DNA from: RH-AL1 sp965249685
GTDB lineage: Bacteria; Pseudomonadota; Alphaproteobacteria; Rhizobiales; Beijerinckiaceae
Assembly: GCA_965249685.1 (NCBI GenBank)
Contig: CBDFMN010000003.1
Span: 2,480,001 to 2,544,000 of the forward strand
Direction of reading: 5' to 3'
Length of the DNA: 64,000 nucleotides
The notes under the pieces are model-generated. The model saw only the letters and a program-made list of their open reading frames with translations, did not search any database and was not told the origin of the DNA. Made by a program: the position numbers and the translations under genes. This document shows positions 1-7,798 of the stretch, piece by piece (position 1 is the stretch's first letter; each line of letters begins with the position of its first letter).

Positions 1-1
1 A

Positions 2-622
2 GCGCCCCGCCTGTTCCTCATCACGCCGCTGCTGGACGAAGCCGCGCCGTTCCTGCCGCTGCTTGAGGCCGCGCTGGAGACGGCCGACGTCGCCTGTCTG
101 CTGATCCGCGCGTCAACGCGCGACGAAGGCCGGATCAAGGCGCTCGTGCGGGCGCTGCTTCCAGTCGCGCAGGCGCGGGGTGTGGCCTGCCTCGTTGAGC
201 ACGCGCCGCGCGTCGCCGCGCGAGTGGGAGCGGATGGGGTCCACATGGCCGGCGCGGGCGACGAACTCGAGGAGGCGGTCGCCGCACTGCGGCCCGAGCG
301 GATCGTGGGGGCCGGCGGGCTCACGGGTCGCGATGCGGCGATGGAGGCGGGCGAGGCCGGCGTCGACTACCTGATGTTTGGCGGCCCGGACGAGCCGGAC
401 GGCCACGACACCATCCGCGAGCGGGTCGAATGGTGGGCGGAGATCTTCAACGTGCCCTGCGTGGGTTACGCCCGCGATCCCGCCCAAGCCCGCGACCTGG
501 CCGCGGCGGGGGCCGAATTCGTCGCCCTCTGCGAGGGCATTTGGACCGACCCGGCCGAGACGCGCGCCGTCCTTGCGAGCGTCGCGCGCGCGATCCTCCC
601 GATCGGCGAGGGTGTGCGATGA
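2..622 (+). CDS. ThiE-like thiamine phosphate synthase family protein, 5' truncated
   Basis: The frame is open from the window edge to a TGA at 622, giving 206 visible residues; the true start lies upstream. It begins with the beta-strand RLFLITP typical of the first strand of ThiE/TenI barrels, and GADGVHMAG matches the usual GADGVHLGQ strand. The pyrophosphate-binding GP-x-F-x-T segment is replaced by GGPDEPDGHDT, and the usual AIGGI strand by CVGYARDP. The fold is therefore probably a ThiE-type TIM barrel, but normal thiamine phosphate synthase activity is doubtful; it may be a divergent paralogue with another role. The next gene starts inside its stop codon (ATGA), so the two are translationally coupled. 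Confidence 0.75.
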   Translation, partial: APRLFLITPLLDEAAPFLPLLEAALETADVACLLIRASTRDEGRIKALVRALLPVAQARGVACLVEHAPRVAARVGADGVHMAGAGDELEEAVAALRPERIVGAGGLTGRDAAMEAGEAGVDYLMFGGPDEPDGHDTIRERVEWWAEIFNVPCVGYARDPAQARDLAAAGAEFVALCEGIWTDPAETRAVLASVARAILPIGEGVR

Positions 623-1659
623 AGCGGGCCACCTTTCGGGTGTTGCTGGCGCTATCCTTCGCATCCGCTTCTTTCGCGATCCGGGCGCAACAATTCGTGC
701 CGACGAACCCCTCGCCGTTCGGGCGGCCAGCGCTCAACAGCTTTGCCGCCCCCCCAGCCCCGAGCGACGAACTCCCGACGCCGGGCAGCCAGCCCGACAG
801 GCCGGCGATAGTTCCGCCCGGCGCGGACGTCGACCTCGCCTTCGGGGCCTATCAACGCGGGTTCTACGCCACGGCGATGCGGGAGGCGGTGAAACGCCTG
901 GGGCGCAACAAGGCAGACGGGCCAGCGATGACGCTGATGGGAGAACTCTACGCCCAGGGCCTGGGCATCAAGCGCGACCCGGCCGAGGCGGTGCGCTGGT
1001 ATAGGCTGGCGAGCAAGTCGGGCGACGCCCAGGCCATGTTCGAGCTTGGCACGGCGACGATGAAGGGTGCCGGCGTGCCACAAGACCGGGACGCGGCCAA
1101 GAGCCTGTTCGAGCAGGCGGCCTCCCACAACCACGCGGGCGCCCTGTTCAACCTGGGTGTCATGGCCCTGCAGAACAACGGCGTGGTGCAGGACTTCAAG
1201 ACCGCGTTTTCCTACTTCTCCCGCGCGGCCGATCTCGGCAACAACGAGGCCGAATACGCCCTCGCCATCATGTACAGCAACGGCAGCGGCGTCGAGCCGG
1301 ACCCGACCCGGGCGGCGGCGCTGATGAAGCAGGCCGCCGCCGACGACAACATCGCGGCGAGCGTGGAATACGCGATCATGCTGTTCAATGGGATCGGCGT
1401 GCCGCGCGACGAGGCCGGCGCTGCCCGCTACTTTCTCAAAGCGGCGGCCCGCAACAACCCCGTCGCGCAGAACCGCTCGGCGCGGCTCCTCGTCAGCGGC
1501 CGAGGCGTCAAGCAGGACGTGATCGAGGGCATGAAATGGCACCTGCTGGCCCGCTCGGCGGGGCTGAAGGACGAGTGGCTCGACAGCCAACTGAACATGC
1601 TGACACCCTTGCAGCGCACGGCGGTCGAGGCGGCCGTGAAGCAATATGTCGGGAGTTGA
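619..1659 (+). CDS. Secreted Sel1-repeat (tetratricopeptide-like) protein
   Basis: The product has 346 residues. I chose the ATG at 619 because it overlaps the preceding TGA (ATGA) and begins a signal peptide (MKRATFRVLLALSF, probable cleavage after IRA near residue 23). A proline-rich linker follows, then about six Sel1 repeats with the recognisable G-x-G-[IV] turns, for example YAQGLGIKRDPAEAVRWY and MFNGIGVPRDEAGAARYF-like units. Sel1 proteins are periplasmic or outer-membrane scaffolds for protein-protein contacts; the partner cannot be read from sequence. Coupling to the ThiE-like gene is the only operon evidence. Confidence 0.85.
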   Translation: MKRATFRVLLALSFASASFAIRAQQFVPTNPSPFGRPALNSFAAPPAPSDELPTPGSQPDRPAIVPPGADVDLAFGAYQRGFYATAMREAVKRLGRNKADGPAMTLMGELYAQGLGIKRDPAEAVRWYRLASKSGDAQAMFELGTATMKGAGVPQDRDAAKSLFEQAASHNHAGALFNLGVMALQNNGVVQDFKTAFSYFSRAADLGNNEAEYALAIMYSNGSGVEPDPTRAAALMKQAAADDNIAASVEYAIMLFNGIGVPRDEAGAARYFLKAAARNNPVAQNRSARLLVSGRGVKQDVIEGMKWHLLARSAGLKDEWLDSQLNMLTPLQRTAVEAAVKQYVGS

Positions 1660-1810
1660 GGGCCAGTGCCCGACCGCCATCTCAAGGCTTTTTGAGTTCG
1701 AGAAGCGCTCGCGGGGGCTCCTCGCCCTAACCGCCGAAGCACCCGAGGCGGAGCCGTAGCGAACTATCGTATGGGAAGCACGTCAGGTCGGGATCGTCGA
1801 CCGGAAAGGC

Positions 1811-2257
1811 TTAGGCGACGATGGCCAGGTCCGCTCCGCCGTGGAGGTCCGCCAGAACGGCGGCGCGCGCCGCGCGGTCGGGGGCGAGGAGATGAACGTG
1901 CCACTCGTCGGCGCGGCCATGCAACCTTGCGACCGCTTGCGCCCAGTCGCTGCCCCGCTCGACAGCCATGGACCCGACGATCGTGCGCGCACCGGCGCGC
2001 CGCGACACGGCCAGCAACACGGCAGGTCCGAGGTCCGGCAAGCAGGCGGCGGGGTCCTCGTGGTCGATGTGATAGATGGTGGCGAGATATCGACGGCTGG
2101 ATCGCCCGTGCCAGGCATGGAACCGCCCGGCGATCGCCTGCTCGCGCAGACAAGCCAGGGGCTCCTCGCGTCGGCGAAACGCGCCCGACGTCGCGGTCGG
2201 CCAGCCATTGCCTCGACGGTCGCCACCATACAAAAGCGTGTCTTCAGCTCTCATCAT
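1811..2257 (-). CDS. Uncharacterised protein, probably SOS (LexA) controlled
   Basis: The product has 148 residues from the first of two tandem ATGs (2257 or 2254). I recognise no domain. The N-terminal half is basic and contains a FHAWHGRSSRRYLATIYHI segment, and the C-terminal half has alternating strand and helix character (VLLAVSRRAGARTIVG, DEWHVHLLAPDRAARAAVLADL). There is no signal peptide or membrane segment, so it is probably cytosolic. A GTTC-N7-GTTC repeat lies directly upstream at 2260-2274. It follows plsC on the same strand with a 36-base AT-rich gap that could hold its own promoter. The function is unknown; a DNA-damage-induced role is inferred only from the operator. Confidence 0.65.
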   Translation of the reverse strand: MMRAEDTLLYGGDRRGNGWPTATSGAFRRREEPLACLREQAIAGRFHAWHGRSSRRYLATIYHIDHEDPAACLPDLGPAVLLAVSRRAGARTIVGSMAVERGSDWAQAVARLHGRADEWHVHLLAPDRAARAAVLADLHGGADLAIVA

Positions 2258-2259
2258 GA

Positions 2260-2274
2260 GAACATGATTAGAAC
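2260..2274 (-). promoter_or_regulatory. LexA-type SOS box, GTTC-N7-GTTC
   Basis: On the minus strand the sequence reads GTTCTAATCATGTTC, an exact GTTC-N7-GTTC direct repeat. This is the LexA operator form described for Caulobacter, Rhodobacter and rhizobia. It sits 2 bases upstream of the first ATG of the 148-residue unknown gene, where LexA would block initiation. An overlapping inverted repeat, ATCATG-AGAA-CATGAT (2253-2268), spans the start codon and is probably incidental. Confidence 0.6.
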
Positions 2275-2293
2275 AAAAAAGAAACAAGTCAAG

Positions 2294-3058
2294 TTAGGCG
2301 TGGGCGGGATGCGCCTTTTGGGGACAGATCAGGTCCGGGTTGCTTTCCACCGCCTCGGCGACCAGCGCCGCCGTGGCAGGCTCGATGGCAGCCTCCAGCG
2401 CGCGTATGAAGCGGCGCTTCTCCAGCCCTGTCGGGATCGGGGCGAGAAACTCGATGATCACCGTGCCGGGGGGCCGCATCATGCTGTGGCGCGGCCAGAA
2501 CAGGCCGGCGTTGAGCGCGACCGGGGTACACGGTACAGCCCCGTCGGCGCACAGCACGGCGACACCGCTCTTGTAGGCCGACGGAGCGCCGATCGGCCGG
2601 CGCGTCCCTTCGGGAAAGATAATGACCTGCCGCCCGGCCGCCAGTTTGTCCCGCACGGCCTTCTGCAATTCGCTCAGCGTGCCGCTGCCCTTGGCGCGGT
2701 CGATGGCGATCTGGTCGCTCGCCTTCAGCCACCAGCCGAAGAAGGGAATGGCGAGGAGTTCCTTCTTCAGAATGTAAGTGAAGTCAGGCAGCACGACGAT
2801 CAGCGCGATCGTCTCTAAAAACGACTGGTGCTTGGGCGCGATGATCGCCGCGCCCTTTGGCAGGTTGTGTAGGCCGCGAAACTCGACCTTCGTGCCGCAC
2901 ACCACATGTAGCAGCCACAGCGAAGCCCGCGCCCAAAGTCGGACGACGACCATCACGCTGCGGTGCGAGAGGAGCATCGTCGGAAGTCCGAAGATCATCA
3001 AAGCCGTGAAGGTCAGGTAGAAGGCAATGTTGAAGGCAAGGGATCGAATGAAGATCAT
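2294..3058 (-). CDS. plsC: 1-acyl-sn-glycerol-3-phosphate acyltransferase (PlsC family)
   Basis: The product has 254 residues. It would transfer an acyl chain to position 2 of lysophosphatidic acid at the inner membrane, giving phosphatidic acid. An N-terminal hydrophobic segment (residues 8-30) anchors it. The catalytic block is KHQSFLE (His77, with Glu in place of the usual Asp in HX4D), as is common in alphaproteobacterial members. The FPEGTRRP substrate-binding block is at 148-155. The length is typical. It faces the YqaA-type gene across a 259-base divergent spacer. Confidence 0.9.
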   Translation of the reverse strand: MIFIRSLAFNIAFYLTFTALMIFGLPTMLLSHRSVMVVVRLWARASLWLLHVVCGTKVEFRGLHNLPKGAAIIAPKHQSFLETIALIVVLPDFTYILKKELLAIPFFGWWLKASDQIAIDRAKGSGTLSELQKAVRDKLAAGRQVIIFPEGTRRPIGAPSAYKSGVAVLCADGAVPCTPVALNAGLFWPRHSMMRPPGTVIIEFLAPIPTGLEKRRFIRALEAAIEPATAALVAEAVESNPDLICPQKAHPAHA

Positions 3059-3130
3059 GCTCTCTCAATCACGGTCGCGTCCTCCCGGAGGAGGAGCCGA
3101 GTGGCTTTTCCCGCGGCGCACCACGCCGCG

Positions 3131-3145
3131 TTAACGCAATCTTAG
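3131..3145. promoter_or_regulatory. CtrA-like box, TTAA-N7-TTAG
   Basis: The sequence reads TTAACGCAATCTTAG, a 7 of 8 match to the CtrA consensus TTAA-N7-TTAA. It lies in the divergent spacer between plsC (start 3058) and the YqaA-type gene (start 3318). Only the match and its intergenic position support it. Confidence 0.25.
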
Positions 3146-3317
3146 CATTTCCGCGGCGCCGCGTCGATTTCGCGATGGCGAGAGGGTGGCGAGAGCGCGG
3201 CGAGAGCGGCGCGCGCCTTGCCTCTTGCGGAAGGCACCGCACCATCTTTAAGCCCTAACCCCATGGTCAAAGCCGGCTCGGCGTTATGGCCGAACGCCTG
3301 CCGACGAATGGAATGCC

Positions 3318-3965
3318 ATGAGCGATCCAAGCCAAGCCGCCCCGCTGTCCCCCACGGCCGCCGCGCCGCGCCCGGCGGCGGGGCCAATGAAGCGCCTCTA
3401 CCATTGGACGCTGGAACTGGCCGAGCGACCCTACGCGCCGTGGGCGCTTGGCATCGTCGCCTTCGCAGAGAGCTCGTTCTTCCCCGTTCCGCCCGACGTG
3501 ATTCTCGTGCCGATGTCGCTCGCGAAGCCGAAGCGGGCCTGGCTCTACGCGCTGATCTGCACGGTAGGGTCGGTCGCAGGCGCCCTGCTCGGTTATGCCT
3601 TGGGCGCCCTGCTGTTCGAGACGGTAGGCCGCTGGCTGATCCAGCTTTACGGGTACGGCGCGAGGGTGGCGGAGCTGAAGGCGCTGTTCGCGCAATGGGG
3701 GTGGGCGGTGATCCTGCTGAAGGGGCTGACGCCGATCCCCTTCAAGATCGTCACCATCACCTCAGGCCTCCTCGCCTACAACCTTCCCCTCTTCGTGCTG
3801 CTGTGCGCCATTACGCGCGGCGCGCGGTTCTTCCTGCTCGCCCTGCTGCTCAACACCTTCGGCGAGACCATCAAGGGCTACCTCGAGCGGTACTTCGGTG
3901 TTTTCATGGTGGTGCTGGTGCTGCTCGTCCTGGGTGGCTTCTATCTCGCGGCGAAGGTGATCTAG
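3318..3965 (+). CDS. YqaA/DedA-family inner-membrane protein
   Basis: The product has 215 residues. After a proline-rich N-terminal stretch it shows the VTT/SNARE-associated fold: a re-entrant loop around AFAESSFFPVPPDVILVP, a second half around KGLTPIPFKIVTITSG with its conserved proline and glycine, then a final transmembrane helix. DedA/YqaA proteins are implicated in lipid carrier or phospholipid translocation and membrane energetics; the exact substrate of this subtype is not established. Its stop codon abuts the GTG of dsbB (zero spacing), so the two are expected to be co-translated. Confidence 0.85.
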   Translation: MSDPSQAAPLSPTAAAPRPAAGPMKRLYHWTLELAERPYAPWALGIVAFAESSFFPVPPDVILVPMSLAKPKRAWLYALICTVGSVAGALLGYALGALLFETVGRWLIQLYGYGARVAELKALFAQWGWAVILLKGLTPIPFKIVTITSGLLAYNLPLFVLLCAITRGARFFLLALLLNTFGETIKGYLERYFGVFMVVLVLLVLGGFYLAAKVI

Positions 3966-4511
3966 GTGGCCGCACCCACCTTCCGTCTCTACCCCCTGCC
4001 GTTCGCCTGGGTGGCGCTGGGCCTTGTCGCGGCGGCGATCGCCGGCGCGTTGGCCTTCCAGGCGGCGGGGATCGCGCCCTGCGAACTCTGCCTTAAGGAG
4101 CGTTGGCCCTATTACTCCGGCTTGGCGCTGGGGGCGCTCACGGTGGCGGTGGCGCGGCGTGGGCCCGGGGCGGCCGCGGCATCTTGCTTCACCGCGCTCG
4201 CCCTCCTGTTCTGCGGCAGCGCCGTCTTCGGCGGCTACCACACCGGCGTGGAATGGGCTTGGTGGGCAGGCCCCAGCGATTGCACCGGCCCGCTCAGCCG
4301 GGCCGGCTCCATGGGCGATTTCATGAACCAGTTGCAGAGCGTTCGCGTGGTCCGCTGCGACGCGGTGGCGATCCGGGTCCTCGGCCTGTCCCTAGCCGGC
4401 TGGAACGTCGTCGTCTCCCTCGCCGTCGCCGTGCTGGCCGGAGTCGGGGCCTGGCTCTGCATCCGGCAGTCTCCCGTCCGGCCGGCCCGAGGCGTCGCAC
4501 TGGAAGCCTGA
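3966..4511 (+). CDS. dsbB: Disulfide bond formation protein DsbB
   Basis: The product has 181 residues from a GTG immediately after the upstream stop. Four transmembrane helices are visible. The two periplasmic cysteine pairs of DsbB are present: CELC at Cys39/Cys42 and Cys106/Cys131. DsbB reoxidises periplasmic DsbA and passes electrons to quinone. No dsbA is in the neighbourhood. Direct abutment to the YqaA-type gene suggests one transcript. Confidence 0.88.
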   Translation: MAAPTFRLYPLPFAWVALGLVAAAIAGALAFQAAGIAPCELCLKERWPYYSGLALGALTVAVARRGPGAAAASCFTALALLFCGSAVFGGYHTGVEWAWWAGPSDCTGPLSRAGSMGDFMNQLQSVRVVRCDAVAIRVLGLSLAGWNVVVSLAVAVLAGVGAWLCIRQSPVRPARGVALEA

Positions 4512-4581
4512 GCCGCACCTATCAAGCCTGGCCGAATGGCCGTAGGAGAGGGCTGCCTCCAGCACCCTCAGCGAGACACAA

Positions 4582-5499
4582 TTGTCGATTCAAACCGCCG
4601 CCGGCACGAGCGAGACGCGCGCCAACACCGCGGCGCGCGCCAGCATCGTCCTCGTCGCGGTCTTCTGGGGCTTCAATTGGGTGGCCTCCAAATACGTCCT
4701 GCTCGACCTCTCGCCCTGGACGTTCCGCACCGTCAGCTTCAGCATCGGTGCGGCGGCCCTCCTCCTGATCGCCAAGCGGACAGGGATCAGCCTGCGGCTG
4801 AAGAACCGGCGGCAGTGCCTGCACGTCGCGATCGCGGGCCTGCTCAACGTCGGCAGCTTCGGCGTGCTCGCCGCCTTCGCCCAGCTCGCCACGACAACGA
4901 GCCGCACGGCGATCTGCGTCTTCACGATGCCGATCTGGACCACGCTGCTGGCCTGCCTGATCCTGCGGGAGCGGCTCGACCGGTGGCGCGGCCTGGCCCT
5001 GGCGCTCGGCGCCGGCGGGCTGATGGTGCTGCTCCGGCCCCTTCTCCAGGACGGGGCGGGCATCCCCGGCGGCGTCCTCTTCGCGCTCGGCGCGGCGGTG
5101 AGTTGGGCGGCGGGCACGGTCTACCTGAAATGGGCGCGGATCGAGGCGCACCCCATCGCCGTCGCCGGGTGGCAGCTGGTCGCCGGCGCCGCCGCGATGA
5201 TGGTCGGCCTCGCCAGCGCCGGCGCACAGACGGGCACCGGGCTGCACCTGCTGCCCATGCTGGCGCTCGCCTACAGTGCCCTGATCGGCAGCGCCCTCTC
5301 CTATCTCCTCTGGTTCCGCTCCCTGGCGCGGCAGCCGGCCAGCACGGCGGCCCTGGGCACGCTGCTCGTCCCGGTCATCGGGGTGCTCGCCTCGGCCTTG
5401 GTGTTGGGCGATCGTCCGAGCGCGCCTGACCTCGAAGGCTTTGCGCTGATCCTCGTCGCAGCCCTCTGCGCCCTGGCGCCCCGGGCCGCGCCGCGCTAG
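4582..5499 (+). CDS. EamA/DMT-family small-molecule exporter
   Basis: The product has 305 residues from a TTG start; no in-frame ATG or GTG gives a better N-terminus. It has ten predicted membrane helices in two EamA repeats, the first containing VAVFWGFNWVASKYVL and the second FALGAAVSWAAGTVYLKWA. DMT transporters of this type usually export amino acids or metabolites by proton antiport; the substrate cannot be inferred. It lies alone between dsbB and ychF. Confidence 0.85.
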   Translation: MSIQTAAGTSETRANTAARASIVLVAVFWGFNWVASKYVLLDLSPWTFRTVSFSIGAAALLLIAKRTGISLRLKNRRQCLHVAIAGLLNVGSFGVLAAFAQLATTTSRTAICVFTMPIWTTLLACLILRERLDRWRGLALALGAGGLMVLLRPLLQDGAGIPGGVLFALGAAVSWAAGTVYLKWARIEAHPIAVAGWQLVAGAAAMMVGLASAGAQTGTGLHLLPMLALAYSALIGSALSYLLWFRSLARQPASTAALGTLLVPVIGVLASALVLGDRPSAPDLEGFALILVAALCALAPRAAPR

Positions 5500-5584
5500 G
5501 GCGCCGGACGGGCTGCTTGCCGCCTGCGCCGCCGCGCGCTAACCACCGCGCGTCCCTTCCCGCGCCTTACCATCGAGAGCAGCC

Positions 5585-6682
5585 ATGGGCTTCAAATGCG
5601 GCATCGTCGGCCTGCCCAACGTCGGCAAGTCGACCCTCTTCAACGCCCTGACGCAGACGGCCGCGGCGCAGGCCGCCAACTATCCGTTCTGCACGATCGA
5701 GCCCAACATCGGCGACGTCGCCGTGCCCGACGCGCGCCTGGAAACGCTCGCCGGCATCGCCGGGTCGAAGGAGATCATCCCGACGCGGCTCACCTTCGTG
5801 GATATCGCCGGCCTGGTGCGCGGCGCCTCCAAGGGCGAGGGCCTGGGCAACCAGTTCCTCGCCACCATCCGCGAATGCGACGCCATCGCCCACGTCGTAC
5901 GCTGCTTCGTCGACGACGACATCACCCACGTCGACGGGAAGATCGCGCCGATCAGCGACATCGAGACGATCGAGACCGAGCTGATGCTGGCCGACCTCGA
6001 CAGCCTGGAGAAGCGGCTCTTCGCCCTCGAAAAGAAGGCGAAGGGCGGCGACAAGGAAGCCAGGGAGACGCTCGACCTCGTTCACCGCTGCCTGGCCCTG
6101 CTGCGCGAGGGCCAGCCCGCTCGCATGGCGGCCGTCAAGCCTGAGGAACGCAAGCTGTTCTCGGGGCTGGGCCTGCTCTCCGCCAAGCCCGTCCTCTACG
6201 TCTGCAACGTGGAGGAGGCGGCCGCCGACGCCGGCAACGCCTTCGCAGCGGAGGTCGCCGCGCGCGCGGCGAGCGAGGGCGCCGTGGCGGTCGTCGTCTC
6301 CGCCCGCATCGAGAGCGAGATCGCGGTGCTGCCACAGGCCGAACAGCGCGACTACCTGGAAGCGGTCGGCCTCGCCGAGCCGGGCCTCAACCGGGTGATC
6401 CGCGCGGGCTACGGTCTCCTCGACCTCATCACCTATTTCACCGTCGGCCCCAAGGAGGCGCGCGCCTGGACGATCGCGCAGGGGACGAAGGGCCCGGCGG
6501 CGGCCGGCGTCATCCATACCGATTTCGAGAAGGGCTACATCCGCGCCGAGACGGTCGGCTACGACGATTACGTCGCCGGCCGGGGCGAGCCGGGAGCGCG
6601 CGAGGCCGGCAAGTTCCGGCTGGAGGGCAAGGACTACGTCGTCGCCGACGGCGACGTGCTACACTTCCGGTTCGCCAACTGA
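5585..6682 (+). CDS. ychF: Redox-regulated ribosome-associated ATPase YchF
   Basis: The product has 365 residues, the usual length. It has the Obg-family P-loop GLPNVGKST at residues 8-16, a G3-type DIAGLVRGAS, and a C-terminal TGS-like domain with the conserved block KGPAAAGVIHTDFEKGYIRA. YchF (OLA1 in eukaryotes) hydrolyses ATP in preference to GTP and associates with ribosomes under stress. The start is fixed by the conserved MGFKCGIVGLPNVGKST N-terminus. Confidence 0.95.
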   Translation: MGFKCGIVGLPNVGKSTLFNALTQTAAAQAANYPFCTIEPNIGDVAVPDARLETLAGIAGSKEIIPTRLTFVDIAGLVRGASKGEGLGNQFLATIRECDAIAHVVRCFVDDDITHVDGKIAPISDIETIETELMLADLDSLEKRLFALEKKAKGGDKEARETLDLVHRCLALLREGQPARMAAVKPEERKLFSGLGLLSAKPVLYVCNVEEAAADAGNAFAAEVAARAASEGAVAVVVSARIESEIAVLPQAEQRDYLEAVGLAEPGLNRVIRAGYGLLDLITYFTVGPKEARAWTIAQGTKGPAAAGVIHTDFEKGYIRAETVGYDDYVAGRGEPGAREAGKFRLEGKDYVVADGDVLHFRFAN

Positions 6683-6693
6683 CTGGCACCGAC

Positions 6694-7701
6694 ATGGACG
6701 CGGGACTGCGCTTCTTCGAGGACGTCCGCGCGGGCGAGACGGCGCGCTCGGCGCCGGTCGTGGTGACGCGCGAAGCGATCCTCGGCTTCGCGGACGTCTA
6801 CGATCCCCAGCCGTTCCACCTCGACGAGGCGGCGGCCCGCGCCTCCCTGCTCCACGGCCTGGCGGCCTCGGGCTGGCACACGGCGGCGATCGGTATGCGC
6901 CTCTTCTTCGATGCCTGGGTGCGCCACGTCGCCTCCATGGGCGCTCCCGGCATCGACGCGCTACGCTGGGTGAAGCCGGTGCGGCCCGGCGACCAGCTGA
7001 GCGCCCTGGTCACGGTCGAGGCCACGCGGCCGTCGGGTTCGCGCGCGGACCGCGGCTTCGCCCGGATGCTCCTCGAGCTTCGCGACGCCGGCGACGCGAC
7101 GGTGATGACGCAGCGCTTCTCGATCATGCTGCAGCGGCGCGGGACCCGCCAAACCCTTCGGCGACCGCTCCCCGCGCCTCCGCCTTCGGCCGCGCCGCCC
7201 CGTCTCTCGGATGCCGAACCGGCACTGGCCGCCTTCTACGAGGACTTCGACGTCGGGTCCGAGGTCGCGCTCGGCCACCAGCTTTTTTCGCCCGAGTCGA
7301 TCGTCGCGTTCGCCGCTCCCTACGATCCGCAGCCGTTCCACCTCGACGCCGCGCTCGCCGCGCAGAGCCATTTCGGCGGCCTCGTCGCGTCGGGCTGGCA
7401 GACGGCGGCCTGCTGGATGAAACACTATGTGGCGGCACGCGGCCGCGCGGCGGCGGCCTGCGCGGCGGCGGGCCGGCCGGCAGCCGCGGGCGGCCCTTCG
7501 CCAGGATTCAACGACCTGCGCTGGATCCACCCGGTCCGCGCCGGCGACACGGTCCACTACGGCCTGACGCTGATCGGCAAGCGGCCGGTGTCGCGCCCCG
7601 GCTGGGGCCTGGCGACGGTCGAGGGCACCGGCCGCACGAGGGAGGGCACCCTGGTGTTCTCGTTCTCGGGGCACATCCTCTGGCCGATGGCGCGCGCGTA
7701 A
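6694..7701 (+). CDS. Double MaoC-fold (hot-dog) dehydratase-like protein
   Basis: The product has 335 residues, about twice the size of a usual MaoC protein. Two hot-dog domains are evident. The first (about 1-150) has VYDPQPFHLDEAAA followed by LAASGWHTAAIGMRL. The second (about 175-335) has PYDPQPFHLDAALA followed by LVASGWQTAACWMK. Both keep the Asp and His of the hydratase motif. A proline-rich linker (about 150-175) joins them. MaoC-fold enzymes hydrate enoyl-CoA substrates or bind acyl-CoA; the substrate is unknown. It starts 12 bases after ychF. Confidence 0.85.
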   Translation: MDAGLRFFEDVRAGETARSAPVVVTREAILGFADVYDPQPFHLDEAAARASLLHGLAASGWHTAAIGMRLFFDAWVRHVASMGAPGIDALRWVKPVRPGDQLSALVTVEATRPSGSRADRGFARMLLELRDAGDATVMTQRFSIMLQRRGTRQTLRRPLPAPPPSAAPPRLSDAEPALAAFYEDFDVGSEVALGHQLFSPESIVAFAAPYDPQPFHLDAALAAQSHFGGLVASGWQTAACWMKHYVAARGRAAAACAAAGRPAAAGGPSPGFNDLRWIHPVRAGDTVHYGLTLIGKRPVSRPGWGLATVEGTGRTREGTLVFSFSGHILWPMARA

Positions 7702-7798
7702 CCCTGCTGCCGCCGCCCGGATTGACGAAGCGGCGACGCGCCGTCATGTATGCGCGCCCTCGTCTCCCTGCCCCACCCGCTCGAGTACCCCGGCTCCA

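Noticed and set aside
2253..2268. Inverted repeat ATCATG-AGAA-CATGAT over a start codon as a second operator
   Set aside because: It overlaps the GTTC-N7-GTTC box and contains the two start codons; the direct repeat explains the site better.
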